This document shows positions 1 to 8,594 of a stretch of 64,000 bases of DNA, one piece after another (position 1 is the stretch's first letter; every line of letters starts with the position of its first letter). The translations under genes were made by a program, and so were the position numbers. The DNA is from Ruminococcus_G sp964621905 (GTDB lineage: Bacteria; Bacillota; Clostridia; Lachnospirales; Lachnospiraceae). The DNA lies in the NCBI GenBank assembly GCA_964621905.1, contig CAZUNG010000015.1:1-64000 (forward strand). The letters run 5' to 3'. Under the pieces are notes generated by a model. The model saw only the letters and a program-made list of their open reading frames with translations, did no database searches and was not told the DNA's origin.

Positions 1-50
1 CCCTGCTTCTTCAGAGTGGACAAAAAATTCTTGTTGCTTTGAGACTCCAT
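1..50 (-). CDS. Partial gene, N-terminus only; possibly sugar ABC permease
   Basis: Only the first 16 codons lie in the window, reading MESQSNKNFLSTLKKQ on the minus strand and running off the left edge. The ATG at 50 follows a strong GAGGGAGG ribosome binding site at about 59-67, so the start is credible. It lies downstream of a sugar-binding lipoprotein and a URO-D gene on the same strand. A short basic N-terminus before a membrane segment is typical of RbsC-like permeases, so a permease is a guess from context. The product cannot be identified from this fragment. Confidence 0.5.
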   Translation of the reverse strand, partial: MESQSNKNFLSTLKKQ

Positions 51-86
51 TACACGTAAACCTCCCTCTTGCGTTCTTCTTATAGC

Positions 87-140
87 AGAAAGACCGATCT
101 GCTGTCAAAGGGCCGGACACCCTTTCCAATCGGTCTTTCT
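87..140. repeat. Long intergenic hairpin
   Basis: The arms AGAAAGACCGAT and ATCGGTCTTTCT are perfect inverted repeats closing a 54-base element, with an inner AAAGGG/CCCTTT stem. It lies between the URO-D gene and the next gene of the same operon. No T-run follows on either strand, so it is more likely an intercistronic stabilising or processing hairpin than a plain terminator. Confidence 0.7.
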
Positions 141-154
141 GCACTGAAATAAAA

Positions 155-1417
155 TTATTTTTCTCCGTTAAATTCTTTGACTGCATCAATCATCGCCACA
201 ATATTTTCTACCGGCGTATTTGCCTGAATAATATGTACCGCATTGAACACGAATCCTCCGTCTTTTGCAAAAATTTCACATCTTCTGAGCACCTGCTCAC
301 GGACCTCCTCCGGTGTTCCAAAGGGCAGTATTTTCTGTGTGTCCACACCGCCTCCCCAGAATGTGATGTCTTTTCCAAATTCATTCTTAAGTTCCCAGGG
401 ATCCATTCCGTCTGCAGATGTCTGGACCGGATTCAGTGCGTCAAATCCTGCCTCAATGAGAAGCGGAATCAGTGGACGTACAGCGCCGCAGTTATGTTTT
501 AAGATCTTCCAGTTTGTATTTTCGTGGATCCAGTTATTGGCCTTTTTATAATATGGCATATAAACTTCACGAAACACATCCGGCGATACAAACAGGCTGT
601 GCTGATGGGACAGATCTGCTGCACAGGTGAATGCAACATCGATCATATCCCCGCACACCTCATTGACGCGGCGCAGATTCTCAATTGCGATATCCATCTG
701 TTTGTCAAACAGTTCTTTTACAAAATCTTCTCTCAGAAGCGGTGACATGTACCAGTCTGTGTAGTTGCGGATTCCTTTTGGATGTTTTAATCCTACCCCC
801 GGAATATCCGCCGCATCACCAAGCCCCATTCCCGGCGCCGCCAGGATTACGGAGCGGTTCTGCCTGCACCCGGCTTCTGCCTGCTCCTTGATATACTGCA
901 GGTTTTCATCGTCCAGCAGTGTCCATTCCTCCAGGTTATCCTGCGGATCCAGATCATCATCATCAAAAGGTTCCTGTCGGATAATCGCGTCAAAATAGAC
1001 TGATTTTGCCGGCATATGCCCCGAAGCAGGGATACTCAGATCGCCCTGCGGATGTATGTAATATCCGCCTTTTCCATCCGGCTGGGGATTGAACCCCTCC
1101 GGTACCAGGATGGTCTGACCATCCGGATTCACCCATTCTTTTACCTTATCCCTCGGGAAACCGAACATGGTCCCTTTGGGAAATGCAGACGCCGTATCAA
1201 CACCCATGGCATCCGCCAGATCTTCTTCGATCATGCCCGCCATAATGTAAACATCAACTACCGTCACCGGACGTTTCTCCAGTCCATAATACTCTCTCAA
1301 CCCCTCAATACAGCTCACATGCATTGTGGAATCATTGATTCCTCCAAAATCAACAGCAACTTTATCCGGCTGTCTGTGGTTTAACGTTGTCTGTACCCGC
1401 TCTCTGTGTGTCATCAT
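155..1417 (-). CDS. Uroporphyrinogen decarboxylase (URO-D)-family protein, MtaA-like
   Basis: A 420-residue protein with the URO-D/MtaA TIM-barrel pattern: N-terminal MTHRERVQTTLNHRQPDKVAVD, a central FDAIIRQEP segment, and a late HNCG motif (His-x-Cys) that corresponds to the zinc ligands of MtaA-type methyltransferases. The third ligand region reads FNAVHIIQANTPVEN, with His where MtaA proteins have Cys. Members of this branch are usually not haem enzymes; several transfer methyl groups to or from corrinoid proteins. No corrinoid protein or haem gene is nearby. The gene follows a sugar-binding lipoprotein by 26 bases, so it probably acts on whatever that transporter imports. GGAGG lies about 12 bases before the first of two adjacent ATGs. 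Confidence 0.8.
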   Translation of the reverse strand: MMTHRERVQTTLNHRQPDKVAVDFGGINDSTMHVSCIEGLREYYGLEKRPVTVVDVYIMAGMIEEDLADAMGVDTASAFPKGTMFGFPRDKVKEWVNPDGQTILVPEGFNPQPDGKGGYYIHPQGDLSIPASGHMPAKSVYFDAIIRQEPFDDDDLDPQDNLEEWTLLDDENLQYIKEQAEAGCRQNRSVILAAPGMGLGDAADIPGVGLKHPKGIRNYTDWYMSPLLREDFVKELFDKQMDIAIENLRRVNEVCGDMIDVAFTCAADLSHQHSLFVSPDVFREVYMPYYKKANNWIHENTNWKILKHNCGAVRPLIPLLIEAGFDALNPVQTSADGMDPWELKNEFGKDITFWGGGVDTQKILPFGTPEEVREQVLRRCEIFAKDGGFVFNAVHIIQANTPVENIVAMIDAVKEFNGEK

Positions 1418-1443
1418 ACTTTTTTATAACCTCCATTCAAATC

Positions 1444-2499
1444 TTACCACTCTTCCATTGTTTCCTTCAAAGAATCTGCTGTCTCTGCGGTTGCCAGTGG
1501 CGTTTCAATACTGTTGTCAAAGTTTTCAGGTTCTTTGCCGTCCGCCAGCTGGATCGCCATATCAAGTGCTGTTTCCGCATCAAAGTATGGAGACTGCATA
1601 ACGGTAGCCGCGATCTTGCCGTCTTTTACATAATCCAGCGTTCCAAAGCTGCCGGAGGCCCCTGCGTAGACCTTTACATCATCCTGTCTTCCCGCCGCTT
1701 CCACGGCATTCCATGCACCGTATGCGCCATTGTCATCGTATACATAGATAGCATCCAGTTCACCTTTTCCATATTTGATCAGATAGTTTTCTGCTATCTG
1801 CTGACATTTCTCACGATTGCCTTCCCCTGTCTGGCTGTCCAGAATCTGAACGTTTGTTCCTTCGATTCCTTCTTCCAGACCCTGTGTGCGTTCCAGTGCC
1901 GCTGAATAACCGGCCGGTCCCGCGATTTCCGCGATTTTAGCGTCTTCGCCGATCTGTTTTACCATCTCCTGTGCCGTCTGCTTACTCTCTTCGATACAGG
2001 AAGGTCCGACATGACATTTGATAAATTCATCGCCCGCCTCTGATATTCTGGTATTGGCTGACATACACGGAATACCCGCTTTGTCCGCAGCTCTCGCAGA
2101 TGCTACCGCAGCTTCACTGTTGACTGGCCAGATGATGATACTGTCACATTTCATATTGATCAGATCCTGCACCTGATTGGCCTGTGTGGTTGCATCGCCT
2201 TTCGGATCGAGGATCTGAAGGTCCACTCCCTTTTCCTTTGCATATGCCACCATAGTATCATAGTAGGATGTCTGGTAGGGATCCTGTCCGGCATAATTTA
2301 CCACCATGCCAATCTTATAAGATCCGCCGGTTTCCTCTTTACTGTCATCCGCAGTGTTTTCCTCTGCGCTTTCTGCCGATGCCGTCTTATTTTCCGTCTC
2401 GGCTGACGCCTGTTTGTCATTGCCGCTTCCGCCGCACCCGGTGATGAGCATTGTTGTCATAACTGCCATACCAATCATTGCCAATAAATTTTTCCTCAT
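1444..2499 (-). CDS. Sugar ABC transporter substrate-binding lipoprotein
   Basis: A 351-residue Peripla_BP_4-type (ribose/galactose class) solute-binding protein. Residues 1-21 form a signal peptide ending in the lipobox LITGC with lipidation at Cys22, then a Ser/Glu/Asn-rich linker to about residue 60. The mature domain opens with KIGMVVNYAGQDPYQTSYYD and keeps the two-lobed periplasmic fold pattern. It is the first gene of a leftward operon with the URO-D gene and a truncated gene at the window edge. A divergent AraC gene starts 246 bases away and is the likely regulator. The exact sugar is unknown. Confidence 0.9.
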   Translation of the reverse strand: MRKNLLAMIGMAVMTTMLITGCGGSGNDKQASAETENKTASAESAEENTADDSKEETGGSYKIGMVVNYAGQDPYQTSYYDTMVAYAKEKGVDLQILDPKGDATTQANQVQDLINMKCDSIIIWPVNSEAAVASARAADKAGIPCMSANTRISEAGDEFIKCHVGPSCIEESKQTAQEMVKQIGEDAKIAEIAGPAGYSAALERTQGLEEGIEGTNVQILDSQTGEGNREKCQQIAENYLIKYGKGELDAIYVYDDNGAYGAWNAVEAAGRQDDVKVYAGASGSFGTLDYVKDGKIAATVMQSPYFDAETALDMAIQLADGKEPENFDNSIETPLATAETADSLKETMEEW

Positions 2500-2659
2500 T
2501 TTTTTCCTCCACTTTTAAAATAGTTTTCCAGAATTTACATAAAAACATGCTTTTCTTATTTTTTTCTCATCCTCCCTCACTCTTTTTTAACTTCTTTTCT
2601 TTGTTCATATTGTAGTCTTATATCCCCAAAAATGCATCAGAAATACTTCCAGAAAAATA

Positions 2660-2688
2660 TTGAATTCTTATTATCCTTGCACTATACT
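2660..2688 (+). promoter_or_regulatory. Sigma-A-type promoter for the AraC gene
   Basis: TTGAAT at 2660-2665 and TATACT at 2683-2688 are separated by exactly 17 bases, about 57 bases before the GTG start of the AraC gene. The 246-base divergent region must also hold the promoter of the binding-protein operon; a possible minus-strand TACAAT lies near 2609-2614, but I saw no convincing -35 box. Confidence 0.6.
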
Positions 2689-2745
2689 TATACATAAGAT
2701 AATATTTCAGCACTATGTTATGTTTAGACAAAAGGAGGGATCCCT

Positions 2746-3597
2746 GTGATACAAAATATCAGAAATGTGCCCGGGGTTATGCCAACCTCGCTGGAGTTTT
2801 CATACAATCCTACCAACACCGCACGGGAACTTTTTCTATACATTGAATATATCGGACATGCCTATTGTTCACAGGATTATTCGGTAATAAGGACAAATTA
2901 CTGTCACTATCTGCTGATGTATGTGCAAAACGGGAAGGCTGTCGTGTCTACGGAAAAGCAGACATATGAGGTCGAACCCGGTGAGGCATTTTTGATTGAA
3001 ACACAAAAGCCCCATATCTATGGGGCTCTCGGTTCACTTGAATCGTACTGGGTCCATTTTAATGGAAAGAACTTCCATCCGTTTTTTGAACATCTGATTT
3101 CCATGAACCACAATCAACACGTATTTAATTTAAAAAACAATCCCGTATTTCTCTGGAAGCTCCAGGATATGTTAAGTACCTTTGAGTTTAACAAACAGAA
3201 CCCGGAAATCATCATGTCCGCTAAGCTGTATGAACTTCTTGGCCTGATGCTGGTAAACTCCACAAGCGGCAATACCGACAATATGGGAGAGCTTGCACTC
3301 TACATCAACCGGAATTATCACAAACCGCTGTCATTGGAAAAACTCGCAAAAAGAACGGGCTTAAGTGTTTCCCGGTTTTGTACACTGTTTAAAAAAGAAA
3401 CCGGATATTCTCCATATCAATATATCAAGAATACCCGGCTTCATGCCTCCCGCAAATATCTGACCAGTACCACCTGTTCGATGGATGAAATCGCCGATCT
3501 GGTTGGTTTTTCAGATGCGTCTTCTTACATCGCAGCCTTCCGCCACAAATACGGCGTCACCCCTCATCAGCTCAGAAAACGGCTGAATTCGCATTAA
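2746..3597 (+). CDS. AraC-family transcriptional regulator
   Basis: A 283-residue regulator with a cupin-like AraC sensor domain (about residues 15-150, including EVEPGEAFLIETQKPHIY) and two helix-turn-helix motifs at the C-terminus (LSLEKLAKRTGLSVSRFCTLF and MDEIADLVGFSDASSYIAAFR, ending in the usual FRHKYGVTPHQLR). The start is GTG, supported by AGGAGGG five bases upstream. It is divergent from the sugar-binding operon and convergent with the GH120 gene, whose stop codon it overlaps by four bases. It probably senses a sugar and controls one or both neighbours. The ligand is not predictable. Confidence 0.9.
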   Translation: MIQNIRNVPGVMPTSLEFSYNPTNTARELFLYIEYIGHAYCSQDYSVIRTNYCHYLLMYVQNGKAVVSTEKQTYEVEPGEAFLIETQKPHIYGALGSLESYWVHFNGKNFHPFFEHLISMNHNQHVFNLKNNPVFLWKLQDMLSTFEFNKQNPEIIMSAKLYELLGLMLVNSTSGNTDNMGELALYINRNYHKPLSLEKLAKRTGLSVSRFCTLFKKETGYSPYQYIKNTRLHASRKYLTSTTCSMDEIADLVGFSDASSYIAAFRHKYGVTPHQLRKRLNSH

Positions 3598-5606
3598 CAT
3601 AAAGGACGTCTGCTTTCGCCGGCATCAGAAAATGGCCCTGGGATGGGTGCGATCCCCCGGCGTTTTCCAAAATAATCCCGGCAGAATAGAATGGGAGTAC
3701 CATCCGGATTCTCGAATTTCTGTTCCGGCTCAAATGCCTCCCCCAGTGTCTCTGTACTGACAAAAGGGACTTCAAACTTTGGCAAATGCTCATAGAGATT
3801 CGTCTCAAGCACGTAGTTCCCGCTGCTTTCAATCAATTCAAGCTTAATCGTGTGCTCTGTGTCAGTGCGGTAATTCTCTTCTGTATCACAGGGCTGTGCA
3901 CCGTTAAAGTAAACATTGCCGCCGGTATAGACCGGAAGATGCTGATAATATAAATCTTTGTTGTTCCCGTCGCAGGTAGTCTCGGGGGTAAATCTCCCGA
4001 AATATTCCTCCCCCGTCGGATATCCGTCATACGGTTTCGTCCCGCAGAGAAAATGGCATTTTGTAATTTTGCTGTCATTTCTCTCCTCGGCAAACGCCGT
4101 CAGATCCGGACGGATTTCTTTTTGCACAAAGATATTATTATAGAATCTCACATCTCCGTGCAGTATGGTCATAAAGCCTGCCACCTCTGTACGATGCGGC
4201 ATATGATAAGGCGTATACCGGGGCGACGGAAGTGTATGGCTTCCATTATCCGTTCCTTCCCCCACCCAGGTAAAAGATCCGCCGATCAGATTATGTACCA
4301 GGGCGATCCCTTGTGCGCTGATGCGGCATGCACAGTCGGACAGCAGCAGATTATGATCAATCAGTGTCGGCCCGTGAGAGACTTCCACGAACAGATCCTC
4401 TGCAAGTGCCAGTCCGTCCGCAATCTCTGTGCCTTTTGGAGGTACATTGTCATGAAACAGATTTTGCGTTACACGGGTTCCCTGTACCTGCCAGTCCAGC
4501 CAGATCCCGCGGGTGCAGTGGTGAATGTGATTTCTCCGGAAAATCACATCAATTGCCGCGTGCATTTTAATGCCTCCGATTTCAGCGCCCGCCAGATCCT
4601 GTTTGTTATTGATATGATGAATATGATTGTCTTCTATAACAGAAAATACTCCGCCCAGATGCCCCACAATACCCGTCTGCCCGCAGTCATGAATATCGCA
4701 GCGACGGATAATATGGGAACCGACCGTTTCCTTCGACCAGCCCTCCGCCTGGGCCTGACAGATAATTTCACGCTCCGTCTGGGCCCCGTCTTTGAGACAG
4801 AATCTGGACCACTTATTATCATTTTCCGGCTGCAGGTATTTTCCAAGGGAAATACCGGAACATCTGGAATGCGAAATTTCACAGTCCTCGATTACCCAGC
4901 CTTTAGACCAGTGCGGGCCAACCATGCCTTCCTGATAAGCTGTCGGCGGTGCCCACGCAGTGGCAGCCTGCTTTACGACAAACCCGGACAATGTGATGTA
5001 GTTAACTCCTGTCTTTTCCGGATAAAAACAATTACGGCGCACATTGATCTCCACATTTTCCTGATTTGGATCCGCTCCCTGGAAATTGGCATAGATTACC
5101 GTATCATTTTTGTCCTGCTCGGTATACCAGGTATAAACAGTGAATTCCGGATCCCAGGAGGATCGGTATACGACAGGATTCTGTACCCCTTCAAGGGCCA
5201 TGACTTCATACATGGATTTTCCATTGAGATAGACATCTCCGGTATGGACAGGCTCCAGTGCATAATACCAGTCGCCGGATATCCGTGTTGTGTAAGGATT
5301 GTAACCCCCGAATACACCGTTTGAGATTCGCGCCATCCACACATTCCCCTCATACCGCACCCAGTTGTCAACACGCTCGGCCCCTGTGATAACAGCACCC
5401 CGTGGTTTTTCCGAGCGGAACACAATGCGATGCCGTTCATCTGTCCCGCCATTGACAGGATGTACGGCCTCCCGATAGATTCCCGGTGCAACGATCACCT
5501 CATCACCGGCACAGGCAGCTGCAGCAGCTTCACTGATCGTCAGAAAAGGCTGTTCTTTTGAGCCGCATCCATTTCCCGGTGCATTTGCAGATACATAATA
5601 AATCAT
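3594..5606 (-). CDS. GH120-family beta-xylosidase (parallel beta-helix)
   Basis: A 670-residue protein that I recognise as glycoside hydrolase family 120, related to Thermoanaerobacterium XylC. It opens with a DUF1565-type segment (YYVSANAPGNGCG) and has family hallmarks such as GDVYLNGKSMYEV, YANFQGADPN, WAPPTA and GHLGGVFS. The nucleophile Asp of WLDW is residue 371 and the acid/base Glu of FVEVSHGP is residue 408. There is no signal peptide, so it should cleave imported xylo-oligosaccharides in the cytoplasm. The start at 5606 follows GGAGG by seven bases; an upstream in-frame ATG has no ribosome binding site. About 14 extra residues (VPPKGTEIADGLALAE) lie between the two catalytic residues compared with XylC as I remember it. 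Confidence 0.88.
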   Translation of the reverse strand: MIYYVSANAPGNGCGSKEQPFLTISEAAAAACAGDEVIVAPGIYREAVHPVNGGTDERHRIVFRSEKPRGAVITGAERVDNWVRYEGNVWMARISNGVFGGYNPYTTRISGDWYYALEPVHTGDVYLNGKSMYEVMALEGVQNPVVYRSSWDPEFTVYTWYTEQDKNDTVIYANFQGADPNQENVEINVRRNCFYPEKTGVNYITLSGFVVKQAATAWAPPTAYQEGMVGPHWSKGWVIEDCEISHSRCSGISLGKYLQPENDNKWSRFCLKDGAQTEREIICQAQAEGWSKETVGSHIIRRCDIHDCGQTGIVGHLGGVFSVIEDNHIHHINNKQDLAGAEIGGIKMHAAIDVIFRRNHIHHCTRGIWLDWQVQGTRVTQNLFHDNVPPKGTEIADGLALAEDLFVEVSHGPTLIDHNLLLSDCACRISAQGIALVHNLIGGSFTWVGEGTDNGSHTLPSPRYTPYHMPHRTEVAGFMTILHGDVRFYNNIFVQKEIRPDLTAFAEERNDSKITKCHFLCGTKPYDGYPTGEEYFGRFTPETTCDGNNKDLYYQHLPVYTGGNVYFNGAQPCDTEENYRTDTEHTIKLELIESSGNYVLETNLYEHLPKFEVPFVSTETLGEAFEPEQKFENPDGTPILFCRDYFGKRRGIAPIPGPFSDAGESRRPLC

Positions 5607-5763
5607 GGTAATTCCTCCATTAGCTGTTCTGATTTTGTTATCCCCATTGTAACAATCACCTTTTTTGAAAACCATTGATTCATTCGCTGTCCTTTATTAA
5701 ATATTTTGTCTTCTCATCACTATATTTTGGCCTGCCCGTTAATTGTGATATTTTTTTCACGCA

Positions 5764-5793
5764 TTGACTCCCGGACCTAAAAGGTAGTACACT
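5764..5793 (+). promoter_or_regulatory. Promoter of the MATE gene
   Basis: TTGACT at 5764-5769 and TACACT at 5788-5793 with an 18-base spacer lie about 40 bases before the MATE start codon. Confidence 0.6.
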
Positions 5794-5831
5794 GTTAATA
5801 CAACTATCACGAAGGAAGAGGTGTTCAATAA

Positions 5832-7226
5832 ATGCCAATAACCCGGACAGGTTCCAACCCCCTCGGCGCGGAACCGATCAATAAACTGCTCACCCGTTTT
5901 GCGGTACCCAGCATTATCGCCATGCTCGTCAGTGCACTGTACAATATTGTCGATCAGTTTTTTATTGGACGCAGTGTGGGAACCCTTGGAAATGCCGCCA
6001 CGAACATCGCATTTCCGCTGACCATCATCTGCACCGCATTGTCCTTGATGTGCGGGATTGGCGGCGCATCTAACTTTAACCTGTCGCTCGGCCGGAAAGA
6101 GGAAGCGGAAGCCCGGCGTTTTGCAGGCAATGCAGTCTGTATGCTGTTTTCTTTCGGACTATTGCTCTGCATCGTGGTCCGCATTTTTTTACGCCCGCTG
6201 ATGGTACTCTTTGGTGCGACCTCGAACATCATGGATTACTCTTTAACCTATACGAGTATTACTTCCCTGGGATTTCCGTTCCTGATTCTGGCAACGGGCG
6301 GATCCAACCTGATCCGTGCGGACGGCAGCCCTAAGTTTTCCATGGCCTGTACACTGACGGGTGCCATCGTTAATACGATCCTGGACCCACTGTTTATCTT
6401 CGGGTTCAATATGGGCATGGCGGGTGCTGCTCTGGCTACGATTATCGGCCAGATCATATCCGGTATCATGGTAATCATTTATCTGACCCGATTTAAGACC
6501 GTGCATCTGTCGCTGAAATCTCTGATTCCCTCCTTTCGGCACTGGAGGGATATCATAGCACTTGGCATGGCCCCCTGCTTTAACCAGCTGGCCATGATGA
6601 TCGTCCAGATCGCGATGAACAATATTCTGCGGCATTACGGTGCCCAGTCAAACTACGGGAGCGAAATCCCGCTCGCCTGCGCAGGCATTATCACCAAAGT
6701 CAACATGATCTTTTTTTCGCTGTGCATCGGTATTTCTCAGGGTCTGCAGCCCATCGTCAGCTTCAACTATGGCGCTCAGAAATATCACCGTGTGCGGGAG
6801 GCTTATCTGAAAGCCGCAGGCGCCGCCACGATAGCTTCCTGTCTTGCGTTTTTATGTTTTCAGCTGTTTCCGAGGCAAATCATCGGATTGTTCGGTTCCG
6901 GAACAGCAGAATATTTTCATTTTGCAGAAGAATATTTCCGCATATTTTTGTTTTTCACATTTGTCAATGGACTGCAGCCGGTTTCCGCAAACTTTTTTAC
7001 ATCGATTGGGAAAGCCGGAAAAGGTATCTTTCTGTCATTGACAAGACAGATCATCTTTCTGCTGCCGCTGATCATTATTCTGCCGATGTTCATGGGCATA
7101 GACGGCGTGATGTTCTCCGCTCCCATCGCAGATCTCATGGCCGCCGTACTGGTTATTTTCTTTATGCGCAAAGAACTGAAGGAGCTGACAGTACTGGAAG
7201 CGTCAGAAAAAATAGAAGCGGCTTAA
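5832..7226 (+). CDS. MATE-family efflux transporter
   Basis: A 464-residue integral membrane protein with twelve hydrophobic segments and the MATE N-terminal pattern NPLGAEPINKLLTRFAVPSI followed by NIVDQFFIGRSVG. Such proteins export cationic drugs or metabolites by Na+ or H+ antiport. AAGGAAGAGG precedes the ATG by nine bases. It is a single-gene unit with its own promoter and a strong terminator. The substrate cannot be read from sequence, and no regulator is adjacent. Confidence 0.93.
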   Translation: MPITRTGSNPLGAEPINKLLTRFAVPSIIAMLVSALYNIVDQFFIGRSVGTLGNAATNIAFPLTIICTALSLMCGIGGASNFNLSLGRKEEAEARRFAGNAVCMLFSFGLLLCIVVRIFLRPLMVLFGATSNIMDYSLTYTSITSLGFPFLILATGGSNLIRADGSPKFSMACTLTGAIVNTILDPLFIFGFNMGMAGAALATIIGQIISGIMVIIYLTRFKTVHLSLKSLIPSFRHWRDIIALGMAPCFNQLAMMIVQIAMNNILRHYGAQSNYGSEIPLACAGIITKVNMIFFSLCIGISQGLQPIVSFNYGAQKYHRVREAYLKAAGAATIASCLAFLCFQLFPRQIIGLFGSGTAEYFHFAEEYFRIFLFFTFVNGLQPVSANFFTSIGKAGKGIFLSLTRQIIFLLPLIIILPMFMGIDGVMFSAPIADLMAAVLVIFFMRKELKELTVLEASEKIEAA

Positions 7227-7256
7227 TTTTTAAACAATATTCCAAATCCGGAGGGT

Positions 7257-7299
7257 AACAGGATTCATATAACTAATGTAAGCTTATATGAATCCTGTT
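7257..7299 (+). terminator. Terminator after the MATE gene
   Basis: AACAGGATTCATATAA and TTATATGAATCCTGTT form a perfect 16-bp stem around an 11-base loop, followed by ATTTTATT. It lies 30 bases after the MATE stop codon. Confidence 0.8.
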
Positions 7300-7310
7300 A
7301 TTTTATTCCA

Positions 7311-7349
7311 TTTTTCGACCTGAAAGTTAAGATTATGCTATTTTTCGAC
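7311..7349 (+). repeat. Two direct repeats TTTTTCGAC, 30 bases apart
   Basis: Identical TTTTTCGAC copies begin at 7311 and 7341, about three helical turns apart, and the second ends 14 bases before a candidate -35 box. The spacing suits two activator subunits binding on the same face of the DNA. Confidence 0.5.
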
Positions 7350-7363
7350 AAGAAAAGCAAATG

Positions 7364-7392
7364 TTGTCTGTATTAATGAGTGTTAATATAGG
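7364..7392 (+). promoter_or_regulatory. Candidate promoter of the orphan binding protein
   Basis: TTGTCT at 7364-7369 and TATAGG at 7387-7392 are 17 bases apart. The -10 box is weak, as expected for an activated promoter, and the TTTTTCGAC repeats lie just upstream. Confidence 0.4.
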
Positions 7393-7447
7393 AATATCAA
7401 AAAGATTTGCCGGCAGAACTTTACAAAAAAAGAAGGGGATAGTTACT

Positions 7448-8530
7448 ATGAAGAAACGATTAACAACGAGCGTACTGGCATTTGCCATGGCAGCGATAAC
7501 ACTGACAGGAAGCCTGACCGGATGCGGCAGTTCCCAAAAAAAGACAGAGGAACCGGCAAATGCCACCGAAGAAGCAGCTGAAAAAACGGATCCTGATGCA
7601 GCAGGTGAAGAGCAGTCCTCCGGAGAAGACACACAGCCTTCCGACCATACCTTCCGGGTTGGTTTTGTAAATATCGATGATGGTGATACAAACTGTTATC
7701 CTGCAATGATGAACTTCAAGGCTTACGTTGAAAGTGAAGAATTTGCAAAAGCAGTGGGGGCAGACAAAGTTGAGGCGTTAACCGCAGATTCTGCTCTCGA
7801 TATCGAGAAACAGACAACGAACGTGGAGACAATCTTAACCAAAGGTGTCGATATGATGTTTATCATTGGTGTCGACACGGAGGGCAATACAACTTCCGTG
7901 GAAACGTGCAACAAAGAAGGGATTCCCGTGTTTATGGTGGGGACGGAAGCCTCGGGGGGCGAATGGAAATTCGTCGGATTTGACGAGACAGAACTCGGCA
8001 GATACCAAGGTGAATGGTGTGTTGAGAATCTCCCAGAAAATTCCAATATCTGTTATGTGGAAGGAACACCCGGACGTGAGGCTGCCGTTATGCGTAAACA
8101 GGGGTTTATGGATGCAATCGCAGAGCGGGATGATCTGAATCTGCTGTCAAGCCAGACCGGAGAATTTTCCACAGAAGATTCCATGCGTGTTACAGAAGAC
8201 TGGATTCTCAAATATGGCGATGACATCGACTGTATCGTCGCGCCTGACAACTTTTCCATCCTCGGTGTATGTGAAGCATTAAAAGCAGCTGGAATGACGG
8301 ATGTCATCACGTGTGGTGTCGTCGGCAACAGAGACGACGCCGAACAGATCAAGCAGGGAAATGAAAGCTATGGCGTCTTCGTATACTGGCCAATGATCGG
8401 AAATCTCTGCGGAGAGATCGCACAAAAAGTTTATCTCGGCGAAGAAGTCCAGGAGCGGACAAATATTGAATTATTCCATATGACTTCCGAAAACTGTGAC
8501 GAATTACTCGATGAGTATGTCCCGAAATAA
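7448..8530 (+). CDS. Orphan sugar-binding lipoprotein (Peripla_BP_4 type)
   Basis: A 360-residue solute-binding protein with a signal peptide and lipobox SLTGC (lipidated Cys26), a long Glu/Ala/Ser linker to about residue 60, and a ribose/xylose-class two-lobed domain beginning HTFRVGFVNIDDGDTNCYP. The start at 7448 was chosen because AGAAGGGG lies nine bases upstream and the signal peptide begins there; an earlier ATG at 7361 falls inside the promoter. It stands alone, with no permease or ATPase gene beside it, so it either borrows another ABC core or serves a sensory complex. Strong terminators flank both sides. Confidence 0.85.
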   Translation: MKKRLTTSVLAFAMAAITLTGSLTGCGSSQKKTEEPANATEEAAEKTDPDAAGEEQSSGEDTQPSDHTFRVGFVNIDDGDTNCYPAMMNFKAYVESEEFAKAVGADKVEALTADSALDIEKQTTNVETILTKGVDMMFIIGVDTEGNTTSVETCNKEGIPVFMVGTEASGGEWKFVGFDETELGRYQGEWCVENLPENSNICYVEGTPGREAAVMRKQGFMDAIAERDDLNLLSSQTGEFSTEDSMRVTEDWILKYGDDIDCIVAPDNFSILGVCEALKAAGMTDVITCGVVGNRDDAEQIKQGNESYGVFVYWPMIGNLCGEIAQKVYLGEEVQERTNIELFHMTSENCDELLDEYVPK

Positions 8531-8547
8531 AACAATTACCTATAAAG

Positions 8548-8584
8548 AAGACCTCCCTTAACACAGCAGTTTAAGGGAGGTCTT
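8548..8584. terminator. Bidirectional terminator between convergent genes
   Basis: AAGACCTCCCTTAA and TTTAAGGGAGGTCTT form a long stem with an 8-base loop, between the orphan binding protein on the plus strand and rbsB on the minus strand. It can serve both. Confidence 0.8.
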
Positions 8585-8594
8585 CATATGATGC

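Noticed and set aside
4053..5324. Long plus-strand open frame (423 codons) opposite the GH120 gene
   Set aside because: No ribosome site, composition unlike a protein, and it lies wholly antisense to a gene with clear family motifs.
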